Shown: positions 25,128 to 31,134 of the stretch, in pieces
Layout: each line of letters starts with the position of its first letter
How positions within the stretch are numbered: the first letter of the stretch is position 1
Assembly (NCBI RefSeq): GCF_011045125.1
Contig: NZ_JAAKZF010000046.1
Location: 1 to 45,180, forward strand
Direction of reading: 5' to 3'
Origin: Allomesorhizobium camelthorni
Lineage (GTDB): Bacteria; Pseudomonadota; Alphaproteobacteria; Rhizobiales; Rhizobiaceae
DNA: 45,180 nt
Notes under the pieces: model-generated
What the model saw: the letters and a program-made list of their open reading frames with translations, nothing else
The model's database searches: none
What the model was told of the DNA's origin: nothing
Made by a program: the position numbers and the translations under genes

Positions 25128-25562
25128 ATGGCCGAGAAGAACGAATTGCAGATCGAACTCACCGCCGACGTTGTGGCCGCCTATGTGAGCAATAACCCGG
25201 TGCCGGTGGGCGAACTGCCTAAACTGATTGCCGACATCTATACTGCACTTGGCCAGGTGAATGGCGCCACACCTGCCGAGGCAGAACCGCAGAAGCCGGC
25301 CGTGCCGATTAAGAAATCAGTGACGCCGGACTGCATAATCTCGTTAGAGGACGGCAAACCGTTCAAGTCGCTCAAGCGCCACCTCATGAGCAGCTACGGC
25401 ATGACCCCCGATGAATACCGGGCTAAGTGGAACCTGCCGAGCGATTACCCGATGGTGGCGCCTAATTATGCCGCCTCCCGCTCGGCCTTGGCCAAGAGCA
25501 TTGGTCTCGGCAGGAAGCCTGCCGAAAAGCGGAAAGGCCGCGGTCGCAAGAAGGCTGCATAG
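25128..25562 (+). CDS. Ros/MucR-family regulator lacking the zinc ligands
   Basis: A 144-residue homologue of Ros/MucR, rhizobial regulators of exopolysaccharide and virulence genes. The N-terminal ELTADVVAAYVSNNPVPV and C-terminal FKSLKRHL, MTPDEYRAKW and DYPMVAPNYAASRSALAK regions are well conserved. Against Ros, the zinc ligands Cys79, Cys82, His96 and His97 correspond to Ser72, Asp75, Ser89 and Tyr90 here, and only His85 (Ros His92) is kept. Zinc-free members are known in Mesorhizobium (the Ml proteins), where packing replaces the metal. AGGAGA precedes ATG 25128. It lies immediately upstream of a small RNA gene in the island. Confidence 0.9.
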   Translation: MAEKNELQIELTADVVAAYVSNNPVPVGELPKLIADIYTALGQVNGATPAEAEPQKPAVPIKKSVTPDCIISLEDGKPFKSLKRHLMSSYGMTPDEYRAKWNLPSDYPMVAPNYAASRSALAKSIGLGRKPAEKRKGRGRKKAA

Positions 25563-25640
25563 CGGCGTCTGTGACGTTTTCGCATTTGCGATAAACTTAT
25601 TGTGCATTGCGGAGTCGTGTGGTGGCCGTAGATTTTAGTT

Positions 25641-25750
25641 GTCGGCCATCTACTCCTCCCAGATGCGATGCCGGCGCACAGCGAACTCACCTCCTCCCGA
25701 GTTCGCCCAAATAGAAGCCCGCTGCACCTCCTCCCGCAGCGGGCTTTTTT
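25641..25750 (+). ncRNA. Small RNA with three anti-Shine-Dalgarno loops (alpha-r14/NfeR1-like)
   Basis: Three successive hairpins each expose a CTCCTCCC loop. They are GTCGGC..CATCT / AGATG..GCCGGC (25641-25675), GCGAACTC / GAGTTCGC (25681-25706) and GCCCGCTGC / GCAGCGGGC (25717-25744). The last is followed by TTTTTT, a strong Rho-independent terminator. The loops of hairpins two and three are identical (ACCTCCTCCC). This layout matches the alpha-r14 family (NfeR1 in Sinorhizobium meliloti, Rfam suhB), whose CCUCCUCCC loops pair with ribosome binding sites of mRNAs. The 5' end is not determined. A weak promoter (TGACGT, 17 bases, ACTTAT) would put it near 25607. Confidence 0.75.
25717..25750 (+). 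terminator. Rho-independent terminator of the small RNA
   Basis: A perfect 9-bp GC-rich stem (25717-25725 with 25736-25744), a 10-base loop and six T residues. This is the third hairpin of the small RNA. Confidence 0.85.
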
Positions 25751-25789
25751 GTTTGACGTTCAGCATGCCTCATGTTTGCCTCGTTTCCA

Positions 25790-25919
25790 TTCCAGCTTGA
25801 CGCATCGGCACCGCAACTCGCCGATCAGGGCCGGTCGGCCTGGAATTTCCCCCACCGCCCGGCTGGCCGGGCATCGAGAAAACCCGTTGCGTGATCCCCC
25901 CTCCCGCAACGGGTTCTCT
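25790..25919. other. Second structured segment with C-rich loop, also HNH gene terminator
   Basis: Further hairpins follow the small RNA: ATCGGC / GCCGAT (25804-25809, 25820-25825) inside TTCCAG / CTGGAA (25790-25795, 25840-25845), then GCCCGG / CCGGGC (25856-25861, 25866-25871 approximately), then a 10-bp stem AACCCGTTGC / GCAACGGGTT (25881-25890, 25906-25915). On the plus strand the last loop contains CCCCCCTCCC, like a diverged second copy of the anti-Shine-Dalgarno RNA. On the minus strand the stem ends in TTTTCTC right after the HNH stop codon and would work as its terminator. Confidence 0.4.
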
Positions 25920-26199
25920 ATCGTCCAGCTTCATAGTGCTCGCCGCGCTTCAACGTCGTGTAGCTCAGCCAATCGATGCTACCGCGCCCGGTGTTGCAAT
26001 CACGGCAGGCCAAGGCGATGTTGTCGGGGGCATTTCGCCCGCCGTCGGCGCGACGATCGAGATGCTCCAGCGTCTCAGCGTCCGGGCGCCTGCTGTTCGG
26101 AAAGCAGATCCGCATTTTGATGCGGCAATAGCAGCAGCGGCCATCCTGCTTTTCACGCAGGATGGTGCGCAATTCAGGGCGTGGTCCGCCCTTGCCCAT
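25918..26199 (-). CDS. HNH endonuclease
   Basis: A 93-residue HNH nuclease: zinc-binding CCYC (22-25) and CRDC (65-68), and the catalytic core LEHLDRRADGG (44-54) with Asn60 and the following NIALACRDCN. It would nick or cut DNA using a single metal ion. Small HNH proteins of this kind occur in phages near packaging genes and in mobile elements. The start ATG 26199 overlaps the upstream stop codon as TGATG, so translation is coupled to the 97-residue protein. A longer frame beginning at TTG 26247 is less likely. Confidence 0.85.
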   Translation of the reverse strand: MGKGGPRPELRTILREKQDGRCCYCRIKMRICFPNSRRPDAETLEHLDRRADGGRNAPDNIALACRDCNTGRGSIDWLSYTTLKRGEHYEAGR

Positions 26200-26492
26200 C
26201 AGACCGTAGCCGACCCGTCGACCAGGCCAGTCGCATGCGCCAGGCAAATTGACTTTGCGGCATCGTCGATCGGCTTCAGGCTGTCGCCTACCATAAGTCT
26301 ATCGCGGTGGGGGTCATTGGCGGCGAACGATCGCACGCCGTAAAGTTCAAGCTTGTTGCCCTTGGCGTTACCGGCGCGGAACCGGCTTAGCACGAGGGAC
26401 GGCATCGACTGGTCTTTGTGTGTGATCCAGGCGCCTAGCTCGAACTGCCAGGGTGCTTCGTGGCTGCCGTCGTTAACCATGTGTGCGTTCAT
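26199..26492 (-). CDS. Unknown protein coupled to the HNH nuclease
   Basis: A 97-residue protein of unknown family, with AAGGAG eight bases before ATG 26492. The sequence has a likely small beta domain (WQFELGAWITHKDQSMPSLVLSR, in part, and LELYGVRSF). A TGATG overlap with the HNH gene shows they are expressed together. A partner role, such as restraining or targeting the nuclease, is possible but unproven. The promoter and operator just upstream are shared with the divergent XRE regulator. Confidence 0.65.
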   Translation of the reverse strand: MNAHMVNDGSHEAPWQFELGAWITHKDQSMPSLVLSRFRAGNAKGNKLELYGVRSFAANDPHRDRLMVGDSLKPIDDAAKSICLAHATGLVDGSATV

Positions 26493-26531
26493 TGCGCGGC
26501 TCCTTATTGCATGTGTTCTGTTTTCATGACA

Positions 26532-26581
26532 ATGTACCGATATCAGCAGTGTGTAAGTACGTCAACCCGAAATCGGTACAT
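26532..26581. promoter_or_regulatory. Operator: inverted repeat between HNH operon and XRE gene
   Basis: ATGTACCGAT (26532-26541) and ATCGGTACAT (26572-26581) form a perfect 10-bp inverted repeat. One arm overlaps the -10 element of the minus-strand promoter (TTGACG 26565-26560, 17 bases, TATCGG 26542-26537). The other arm lies 8 bases before the XRE start codon. Binding by the XRE regulator would repress both directions. Confidence 0.6.
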
Positions 26582-26588
26582 CGTCACG

Positions 26589-26819
26589 ATGAATAGCGTC
26601 CAGTGCAAAATGGCGAGAGCGGCTGTCGGATGGGGTGTCCGCGACCTAGCAAAAAAAGCTGGTGTGGCGGTTGATACCGTATCGCGACTAGAGCGTGGGG
26701 AGGAACTGTTGCCTCGAACCGTCTCCGCCCTTCGCTCTACCCTTGAATCGGCCGGCGTCATCTTCATCGACCAGAACGGCAATGGTCCTGGTGTGCGGCT
26801 GAGGGATCGGCAACCGTAG
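26589..26819 (+). CDS. XRE-family helix-turn-helix regulator
   Basis: A 76-residue Cro/C1-type protein. The helix-turn-helix is VRDLAKKAGVAVDTVSRLERG (spanning about 17-37), and the tail AGVIFIDQNGNGPGVRL is typical of small rhizobial XRE regulators. The true start is ATG 26589, just inside the right arm of an inverted repeat, which suggests autoregulation together with control of the divergent HNH operon. Confidence 0.85.
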   Translation: MNSVQCKMARAAVGWGVRDLAKKAGVAVDTVSRLERGEELLPRTVSALRSTLESAGVIFIDQNGNGPGVRLRDRQP

Positions 26820-26913
26820 GCGCTTTGGCATATTGACCTTGACTTCGTAGGCGAAATAGCCTAGCAAAACCAATGGCTTGGCTCCACAAATGCGGCATGG
26901 GAAGCCTTTATCC

Positions 26914-27501
26914 ATGACCGACGATGAAGGCAAGCTAGACACCATCTACACAGAAGACGAAGCCGCCGCTCGGCTAAGGATCACCAGACGCACGGCCATT
27001 ACTCTGGGCAAGCGTTACGGGTGCTGTTCTGCATACGGCCGGACCGTCCGCTTCTCGGAACAGGATTTGCTGGATTTGTGGCAAGTGCTGAGGGTTGAGG
27101 CCAAGGAGCCGAGACCTGTGACCGTAAAAGCAGAACTTCCTAGTGCAAGCGGCGTATGGCTTCGTGAGTACGCCCGCAAGAAACGAGAATTGCACGAGGA
27201 GCGCGCTCGCTTGCGCAAGGAGCGGGAAACGGCAGCGAGAGAGCGTCGCCTTGAAGAGAGGCGACAAGCCGCCCGAGCTAGGGCTGATACGAAGGCTGCG
27301 AAGCGGGCCGCGGTAGCCGCTGCCAAGTCGGAGGTGAAAACCGCCAAACACACCGATTCGGAAACTGCTTCCCAGGTCGAAACCCTCGATATTCGAAATC
27401 GAGACCCTGCCTATTGGACAGACGAGCGCAAGCATCGACTTCGGGAGGAGCATATTGATCGAATGAAGCGGTGGGCACCTACGGTTGCAGCCGATGAATG
27501 A
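26914..27501 (+). CDS. HTH and basic coiled-coil island protein
   Basis: A 195-residue protein. Residues 10-60 look like an excisionase/MerR-type helix-turn-helix (IYTEDEAAARLRITRRTAITL, shown in part, then VRFSEQDLLDLWQVL). Residues 80-165 form a strongly charged coiled coil rich in Arg, Lys, Glu and Ala. The ORF ends in an HIDRMKRWAPT tail. ATG 26914 has GGAAG upstream. It overlaps the next gene by 8 bases. A DNA-binding role is likely, but the element function it serves is unknown. Confidence 0.65.
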   Translation: MTDDEGKLDTIYTEDEAAARLRITRRTAITLGKRYGCCSAYGRTVRFSEQDLLDLWQVLRVEAKEPRPVTVKAELPSASGVWLREYARKKRELHEERARLRKERETAARERRLEERRQAARARADTKAAKRAAVAAAKSEVKTAKHTDSETASQVETLDIRNRDPAYWTDERKHRLREEHIDRMKRWAPTVAADE

Positions 27502-27961
27502 TCGGAATTACCTCGTAACCAACAACCTGCTCGATAAGCTCCCGCTGTTCGCAACCGACATTGAGATCGCAGTTGCGATCGTCGGTAAGGCGCGGGCGGA
27601 GCGGTGGAGGAAGGAGCGTCTGCCTACACTGGAGCGAAAGGGATTTCCCGCTGTCGACGCTTTTCATGATGGGCGGGCCGTGCCGTTGGTCAGGAAGTTT
27701 TATGAAGCGTACTTCGGAATCACGGCGGGTTTTGCAATGGCGAAGCCGGATGGCGAGGAAAAGATATGGCAGCCGAAGAATCGACGGAAGTCCGCACTTG
27801 CAGAAGCAGATGAGCGCCATGACAAGGATCCAACCGCAGGCCCTCGCCTCACACCTGAGGAGAAGCGCGCCGAGGCGAGGGCGAATTCCGACGCATGGGC
27901 AGCAAAAAAGAAGAAAGCTCTTGAAGAGTTCAGAGCGAAGAAGGCTGCAGAAACAAGGTAA
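27494..27961 (+). CDS. Winged-helix-like island protein
   Basis: A 155-residue protein. The N-terminal region (LPLFATDIEIAVAIVG, then LPTLERKGFPAVDAFHDGRAVPLVRKFY, given in parts) recalls short winged-helix or AlpA-like proteins found in rhizobial prophages. The C-terminal third is a charged, Lys/Glu/Ala-rich helix. The start is ATG 27494, overlapping the stop of the previous HTH protein, so the two are translationally coupled. No function is established. Confidence 0.6.
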   Translation: MNDRNYLVTNNLLDKLPLFATDIEIAVAIVGKARAERWRKERLPTLERKGFPAVDAFHDGRAVPLVRKFYEAYFGITAGFAMAKPDGEEKIWQPKNRRKSALAEADERHDKDPTAGPRLTPEEKRAEARANSDAWAAKKKKALEEFRAKKAAETR

Positions 27962-28040
27962 GGATGGATCCAGAAGGGCGAACTGTAGTCGACTTCGGCC
28001 TGCCGGCATGCAACGGTAAATAGAGGTAAAGGGCGAAATC

Positions 28041-28424
28041 ATGAAACGCATTTTAATACTTGCCGCGGCGTGCGCGGTTCTTGCCGGCTGTACTCAAACG
28101 CCGGGTAAAGGCAATCTCGCCGTGATCGGACTCTTGCCAGCCGCAGGCATCGTAAAGACCAACGACACGCAGGTTGGGACAGTTGTCGTAGCCGCAACCA
28201 TTCCGGAGGGCGCCTTTGATCTTGGCGAAGTTGACGGGACATCGTGCAAAAACAGCTTGCTCGACCCCGCACCGACTGAAGCCAAAACGCTTATTCAGTT
28301 GAAGCAGAAGGCGGCCAACCTCGGTGCGGCCGGTGTTGCCGCCGTGAAGTACGACAAGGGAGGGTTGAGTTACGTCACCAATTGCTGGTCGACCGTACGG
28401 GCGACTGGGCGAGCGTTTCGGTAG
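28041..28424 (+). CDS. Small lipoprotein
   Basis: A 127-residue secreted protein with a type II signal peptide: MKRILILAAACAVLAGC, lipobox LAGC with the lipidated Cys17. The mature part has two cysteines that could pair (SCKNS and NCWST) and no recognised domain. AAAGGG precedes the start. Lipoproteins are common cargo or exclusion proteins in mobile elements, but nothing here identifies its role. Confidence 0.7.
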   Translation: MKRILILAAACAVLAGCTQTPGKGNLAVIGLLPAAGIVKTNDTQVGTVVVAATIPEGAFDLGEVDGTSCKNSLLDPAPTEAKTLIQLKQKAANLGAAGVAAVKYDKGGLSYVTNCWSTVRATGRAFR

Positions 28425-28428
28425 TGAT

Positions 28429-28504
28429 GGTGTGGATAGGTTCGCGCTGCAAATCCTAGAATTCTGCGGTTTCAGCGGATTTTTAGGACCATTTTATCCA
28501 CACC
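28429..28504. repeat. Inverted repeat with nested stem
   Basis: GGTGTGGATA (28429-28438) and TATCCACACC (28495-28504) are perfect 10-bp inverted arms, enclosing a second inverted pair, TCCTA / TAGGA (28454-28458 and 28484-28488). It lies five bases after the lipoprotein stop, and could be a terminator without T-run or a small transposon-like relic. Confidence 0.45.
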
Positions 28505-28549
28505 CCTCAGCCGTATGGGAAAATCCTCCTATTCCAACAGGAGGTCCAC

Positions 28550-28894
28550 ATGGAATCACAGTTTGCTCTCATTTCCATCGCAACGGTTACGGTGCTTAGC
28601 GGTGGAGCGGCCGCGATAATCACTCTCACGGTCGATGTTCGTGAGCGACCGGGCATACAGAGCGTGGTTGAAGGTTTGATGCGTATCGCGATACTCGGTG
28701 CGGGGGCGCTTGTCGCGCTGACGGATGGGGGAAGGCAGATTGTGGGTATAGCGTCGCTCGTTGCCTTTGCGCTGGCCGCCTACGCGCTCTGGCGGCCTTC
28801 GATACCGGCTTGGCTCCTCGCCGCCGCCGCGAATGGGGGTGGCGGCGTATTTCCACTGGTCTGCCCTATAGCCCTCCCTTGCAGCAGCCGCTGA
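28550..28894 (+). CDS. Small membrane protein
   Basis: A 114-residue hydrophobic protein with about three membrane segments (7-27, 44-60 and 62-82). CAGGAGG precedes ATG 28550. The last 25 residues are Gly/Cys/Pro-rich and unlike the rest. The size fits a holin-like or other phage/island membrane protein, but no family is recognised. Confidence 0.6.
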   Translation: MESQFALISIATVTVLSGGAAAIITLTVDVRERPGIQSVVEGLMRIAILGAGALVALTDGGRQIVGIASLVAFALAAYALWRPSIPAWLLAAAANGGGGVFPLVCPIALPCSSR

Positions 28895-28964
28895 GTCAGC
28901 TTCCTTGCCCCCGCGCGCCACGTCTGATTACCTTTGATTGAATTCAAAACTGGAGCGTGTGGGA

Positions 28965-29165
28965 ATGTGGCTGGAACTGACTGACGCGCAGGGCGGTAAG
29001 TTCATGCTGAATTTTGATCTGGTCATCAAGTTCGAGCCAGATAGTTCAGGCGATGGAACAAACTTTGCAGTTGCAGCGCCAGGCCACCGCATCTACGCGA
29101 AAGAGAAGTATGGCGACGTCCAATCCCGGGCTGATTTGCTAAGAGCAAAATTGGCGCGAAAATAG
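28965..29165 (+). CDS. Small unknown protein
   Basis: A 66-residue protein (MWLELTDAQGGKFMLNFDLV at the start) with GGAG nine bases upstream. The pattern suggests a small beta-rich domain with a helical C-terminus. A longer frame from TTG 28938 is possible. No family is recognised. Confidence 0.5.
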   Translation: MWLELTDAQGGKFMLNFDLVIKFEPDSSGDGTNFAVAAPGHRIYAKEKYGDVQSRADLLRAKLARK

Positions 29166-29592
29166 ATCAGCCAACCAGACCGCTCGCTTCCCACCCCCTA
29201 TGGGATCATGTCTAGTTTAGGCGCTCCCTAACCGGGCCGCCGCAGGGTCGGGCCGAAGCATCTTGCATCGTGTGCCCGTTCGATCCCTGCAACGCGTCCG
29301 GGTTAACCCGCGGATGTTTGTCAAAGAACGTCGAGCCTGCCGGGGACATCGATAGTGTAGAATAAATTTCGGCATCGCACCATGCAGCCGCGATCTGCCT
29401 AACACCCTTCTAACAGGATGGCTGTGAAGCCGCCTTATTTCGGGTTGCTGCCGCCTCAGACGCAATTATCTTATAGTGTTCCGGAATGGCATCATCAAAC
29501 ATTTGGCAACCTAGCAAAAATGCGATAGTATTGTCTGATTGTTCACTGGACGTACTTCACAGGCCCAGGAGCATTGCCGTGGAGGCGGGGGA
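29166..29592. other. Gene-free stretch before the HlyC-like gene
   Basis: This 427-base segment holds no convincing gene on either strand. Its right part is AT-rich and contains one good promoter (29503-29531). The left part may contain the right end of the island, but I could not find a copy of the tRNA 3' end. Confidence 0.4.
29503..29531 (+). promoter_or_regulatory. Sigma-70-like promoter for the HlyC-like gene
   Basis: TTGGCA (29503-29508) and TAGTAT (29526-29531) are separated by 17 bases, about 60 bases before the gene start. Confidence 0.5.
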
Positions 29593-30108
29593 ATGCAGGC
29601 TATCGAGACCGTGAACGGGGCGGCCGCGCAACAAAGGCGCCCTGCCCTGCGGCTGTTCCGGCCCGAAAGCCCGACCGTTGCGCTGGGTTTGGCCGTCAGT
29701 CATCTGATGACCAAGCCGGCTTTCGCCCAGTTGAAATTCGGGGACTGGTCGCGCGTTCTGGTGGGGCAGATCAACCGCAAGCATTATCGATTTGTGCTTG
29801 ACGATCAGGACAAGGTGGTCGGATTTCTTGGCTGGGCCCTGACCAGCAGGGAGACAGCCGAGGCCTGGGTCGAGGGCCGAGGCGGCTTTTCCGATGCCGA
29901 AGCCAGGGACGGCGACTGTATCGTCTTCAATGCGTGGTCTGCCGACAGCGCCGACGTCAATCCGGTCCTTCTGGCGGCCGCGCGGGAAGCGATGCGCGGC
30001 CGCAGCATGATGTATTTCAAGCGACTGTACGACGCCGGGAGCGTTCGCCCCGTGCGCATGCGTGTGAACGACTTCATAGAACGGCACCTCGCGCGTGCTT
30101 TTCAATGA
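29593..30108 (+). CDS. HlyC-type toxin-activating lysine acyltransferase
   Basis: Proteins of this family transfer fatty acyl groups from acyl carrier protein to internal lysines of RTX toxins, converting them to the active form in the cytoplasm. The 171-residue protein shows the family pattern LGLAVSHLMTKP (with the candidate catalytic His37), then FGDWSRVLVGQINRKHYRF, VVGFLGWAL and GDCIVFNAW with the candidate catalytic Asp near 107. ATG 29593 is preceded by GGAGG, better than an upstream frame at 29539. The next gene is a truncated RTX protein 86 bases downstream, the expected substrate partner. Confidence 0.85.
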   Translation: MQAIETVNGAAAQQRRPALRLFRPESPTVALGLAVSHLMTKPAFAQLKFGDWSRVLVGQINRKHYRFVLDDQDKVVGFLGWALTSRETAEAWVEGRGGFSDAEARDGDCIVFNAWSADSADVNPVLLAAAREAMRGRSMMYFKRLYDAGSVRPVRMRVNDFIERHLARAFQ

Positions 30109-30193
30109 ACCATTTCGCTGAACAGGACGACAGAGCCATGCTCGGCAACCGGAAGGCTGTTCGAGATGGCTACAACAAACGGGAGGTCAGCGC

Positions 30194-30382
30194 ATGGCAA
30201 ATGTCTTCGGTACCGATAATCCTGAAACCCTCGATGCCAACGACGGCGTGACGAACGGCGCGGATACGATTTTCGGCTTCGGCGGCGACGACACCATCTT
30301 CGGATTGGGAGGCAATGACGAGTTGAAGGGCGGCGGCGGCGCCGACACCCTCAATGGCGGCACTCCGCGCCGTGAAAACTGA
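30194..30382 (+). pseudogene. RTX protein, truncated after ~55 residues
   Basis: The frame opens with GGGAGG and an ATG and encodes nonapeptide RTX calcium-binding repeats (GADTIFGFGGDDTIFGLGGND, shown in part, then GGGGADTLNGG). After the last GG (about 30361) the similarity stops and six unrelated residues lead to a stop codon. Phage-like DNA of the opposite orientation begins at that point. RTX proteins are usually hundreds to thousands of residues, secreted by type I systems and folded by calcium outside the cell. Only the 5' end survives here, so the HlyC-like gene upstream has lost its likely substrate. Confidence 0.8.
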
Positions 30383-30815
30383 CATTCCCCCGCTCCAGAT
30401 AGCCACGCCGCTTCAACCATCCGAACATTGCCAGCCGGTGGGGTCGAGCGCGATTCAGCAGGCATGTGTAGTGCCGCTGCGTCATTCCCGGCCTGCGCCG
30501 GTTCTTTAATGTCGCCAGTTTTACCGGGTCAGCCAGAATGGCTTTGAAGGCGCTGTTGGCCATTTCGAGGAAGCGGTGCGAATAGACAGCCCGAAACCGT
30601 GGATTGTCGAGCGCTTCGAGCTCCGCCACGTATTCGAGGTTTTGGGCCAGCACCACAACCCGCCCCTTTACAGCGGCGCTGATGTTCTCCAGCGTTTCCG
30701 GGATTAGGGGAGCAGCCTCCATGGAGTAGTCAAGGACGACTGTTCCACCACCGGCCAGGGACGCCCATTGATCGAAGGGAACGCGTGAGGCGTCGATGCG
30801 GTCTATTACTACCAT
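30351..30815 (-). pseudogene. Phage-type protein, C-terminus truncated
   Basis: A frame of 154 residues. The segment LNRARPHRLAMFGWLKRRGYLERGNVSF (in parts, about 120-147) resembles the NR-x-x-R-x-HR...G-L...G-x-VS signature seen in exostosin-like glycosyltransferase proteins of phages. Similarity ends at VSF. The last seven residues are read from the antisense of the RTX gene, so the true 3' end is missing. It belongs to the phage-derived fragment. The assignment to a glycosyltransferase is weak. Confidence 0.45.
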
Positions 30816-30894
30816 CGCCGACAGATGGCCGCTGTGCCGAATGGTGTCAATCCATCACTCGGCAAAGGCCATTATCAGCTACGTCAATTCGACG

Positions 30895-31134
30895 TTCTGG
30901 AAAATCACCGTGAAGCCCGGCGAGCGCGTCATGTTCGGGCAGTTCTCCGGCAATGAAGATCGAAGGCGAAAAATATCGGGTGATCCAGATTTCGGAAGTC
31001 CTCCCGACCGCGATCACGCGCCCCTGCATGGGGCGCTCCAGATACTGGTCAGGGATGATGATACCGCCCGCCGTGGTGTTGGTTTCCTCGATCTGCTTGA
31101 CGAGGATGCGCGGCCCGAGAAGTCGTCCGTTCAT
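30895..31134 (-). pseudogene. GroES-like co-chaperonin with inverted C-terminal half
   Basis: On the minus strand, ATG 31134 overlaps the tail-fibre stop codon (ATGA) and encodes [12 protein letters not shown], then [11 protein letters not shown] and GRVIAVG, the N-terminal half of a GroES co-chaperonin. At 31003 the match ends. On the plus strand, 30901-30957 encodes [18 protein letters not shown] and, after a frameshift, 30953-31003 encodes [17 protein letters not shown], the C-terminal half. The two halves therefore meet head-to-head, as if about 109 bases (30895-31003) had been inverted. A short imperfect inverted repeat, GACGTTC and GAAGTC, lies at the two breakpoints. The gene cannot make a complete GroES. 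Confidence 0.8.

Noticed and set aside
25620-25760. CRISPR-like repeat array from the repeated ACCTCCTCCC
   Set aside because: The repeated 10-mers are hairpin loops with different stems and no spacer regularity. They fit a small RNA, and no cas gene is present.
29250-29310. tRNA-like GTTCGATCC sequence as a possible att copy at the right end of the island
   Set aside because: It does not match the T arm or 3' end of the tRNA-Met gene, and no acceptor or anticodon stem can be drawn.
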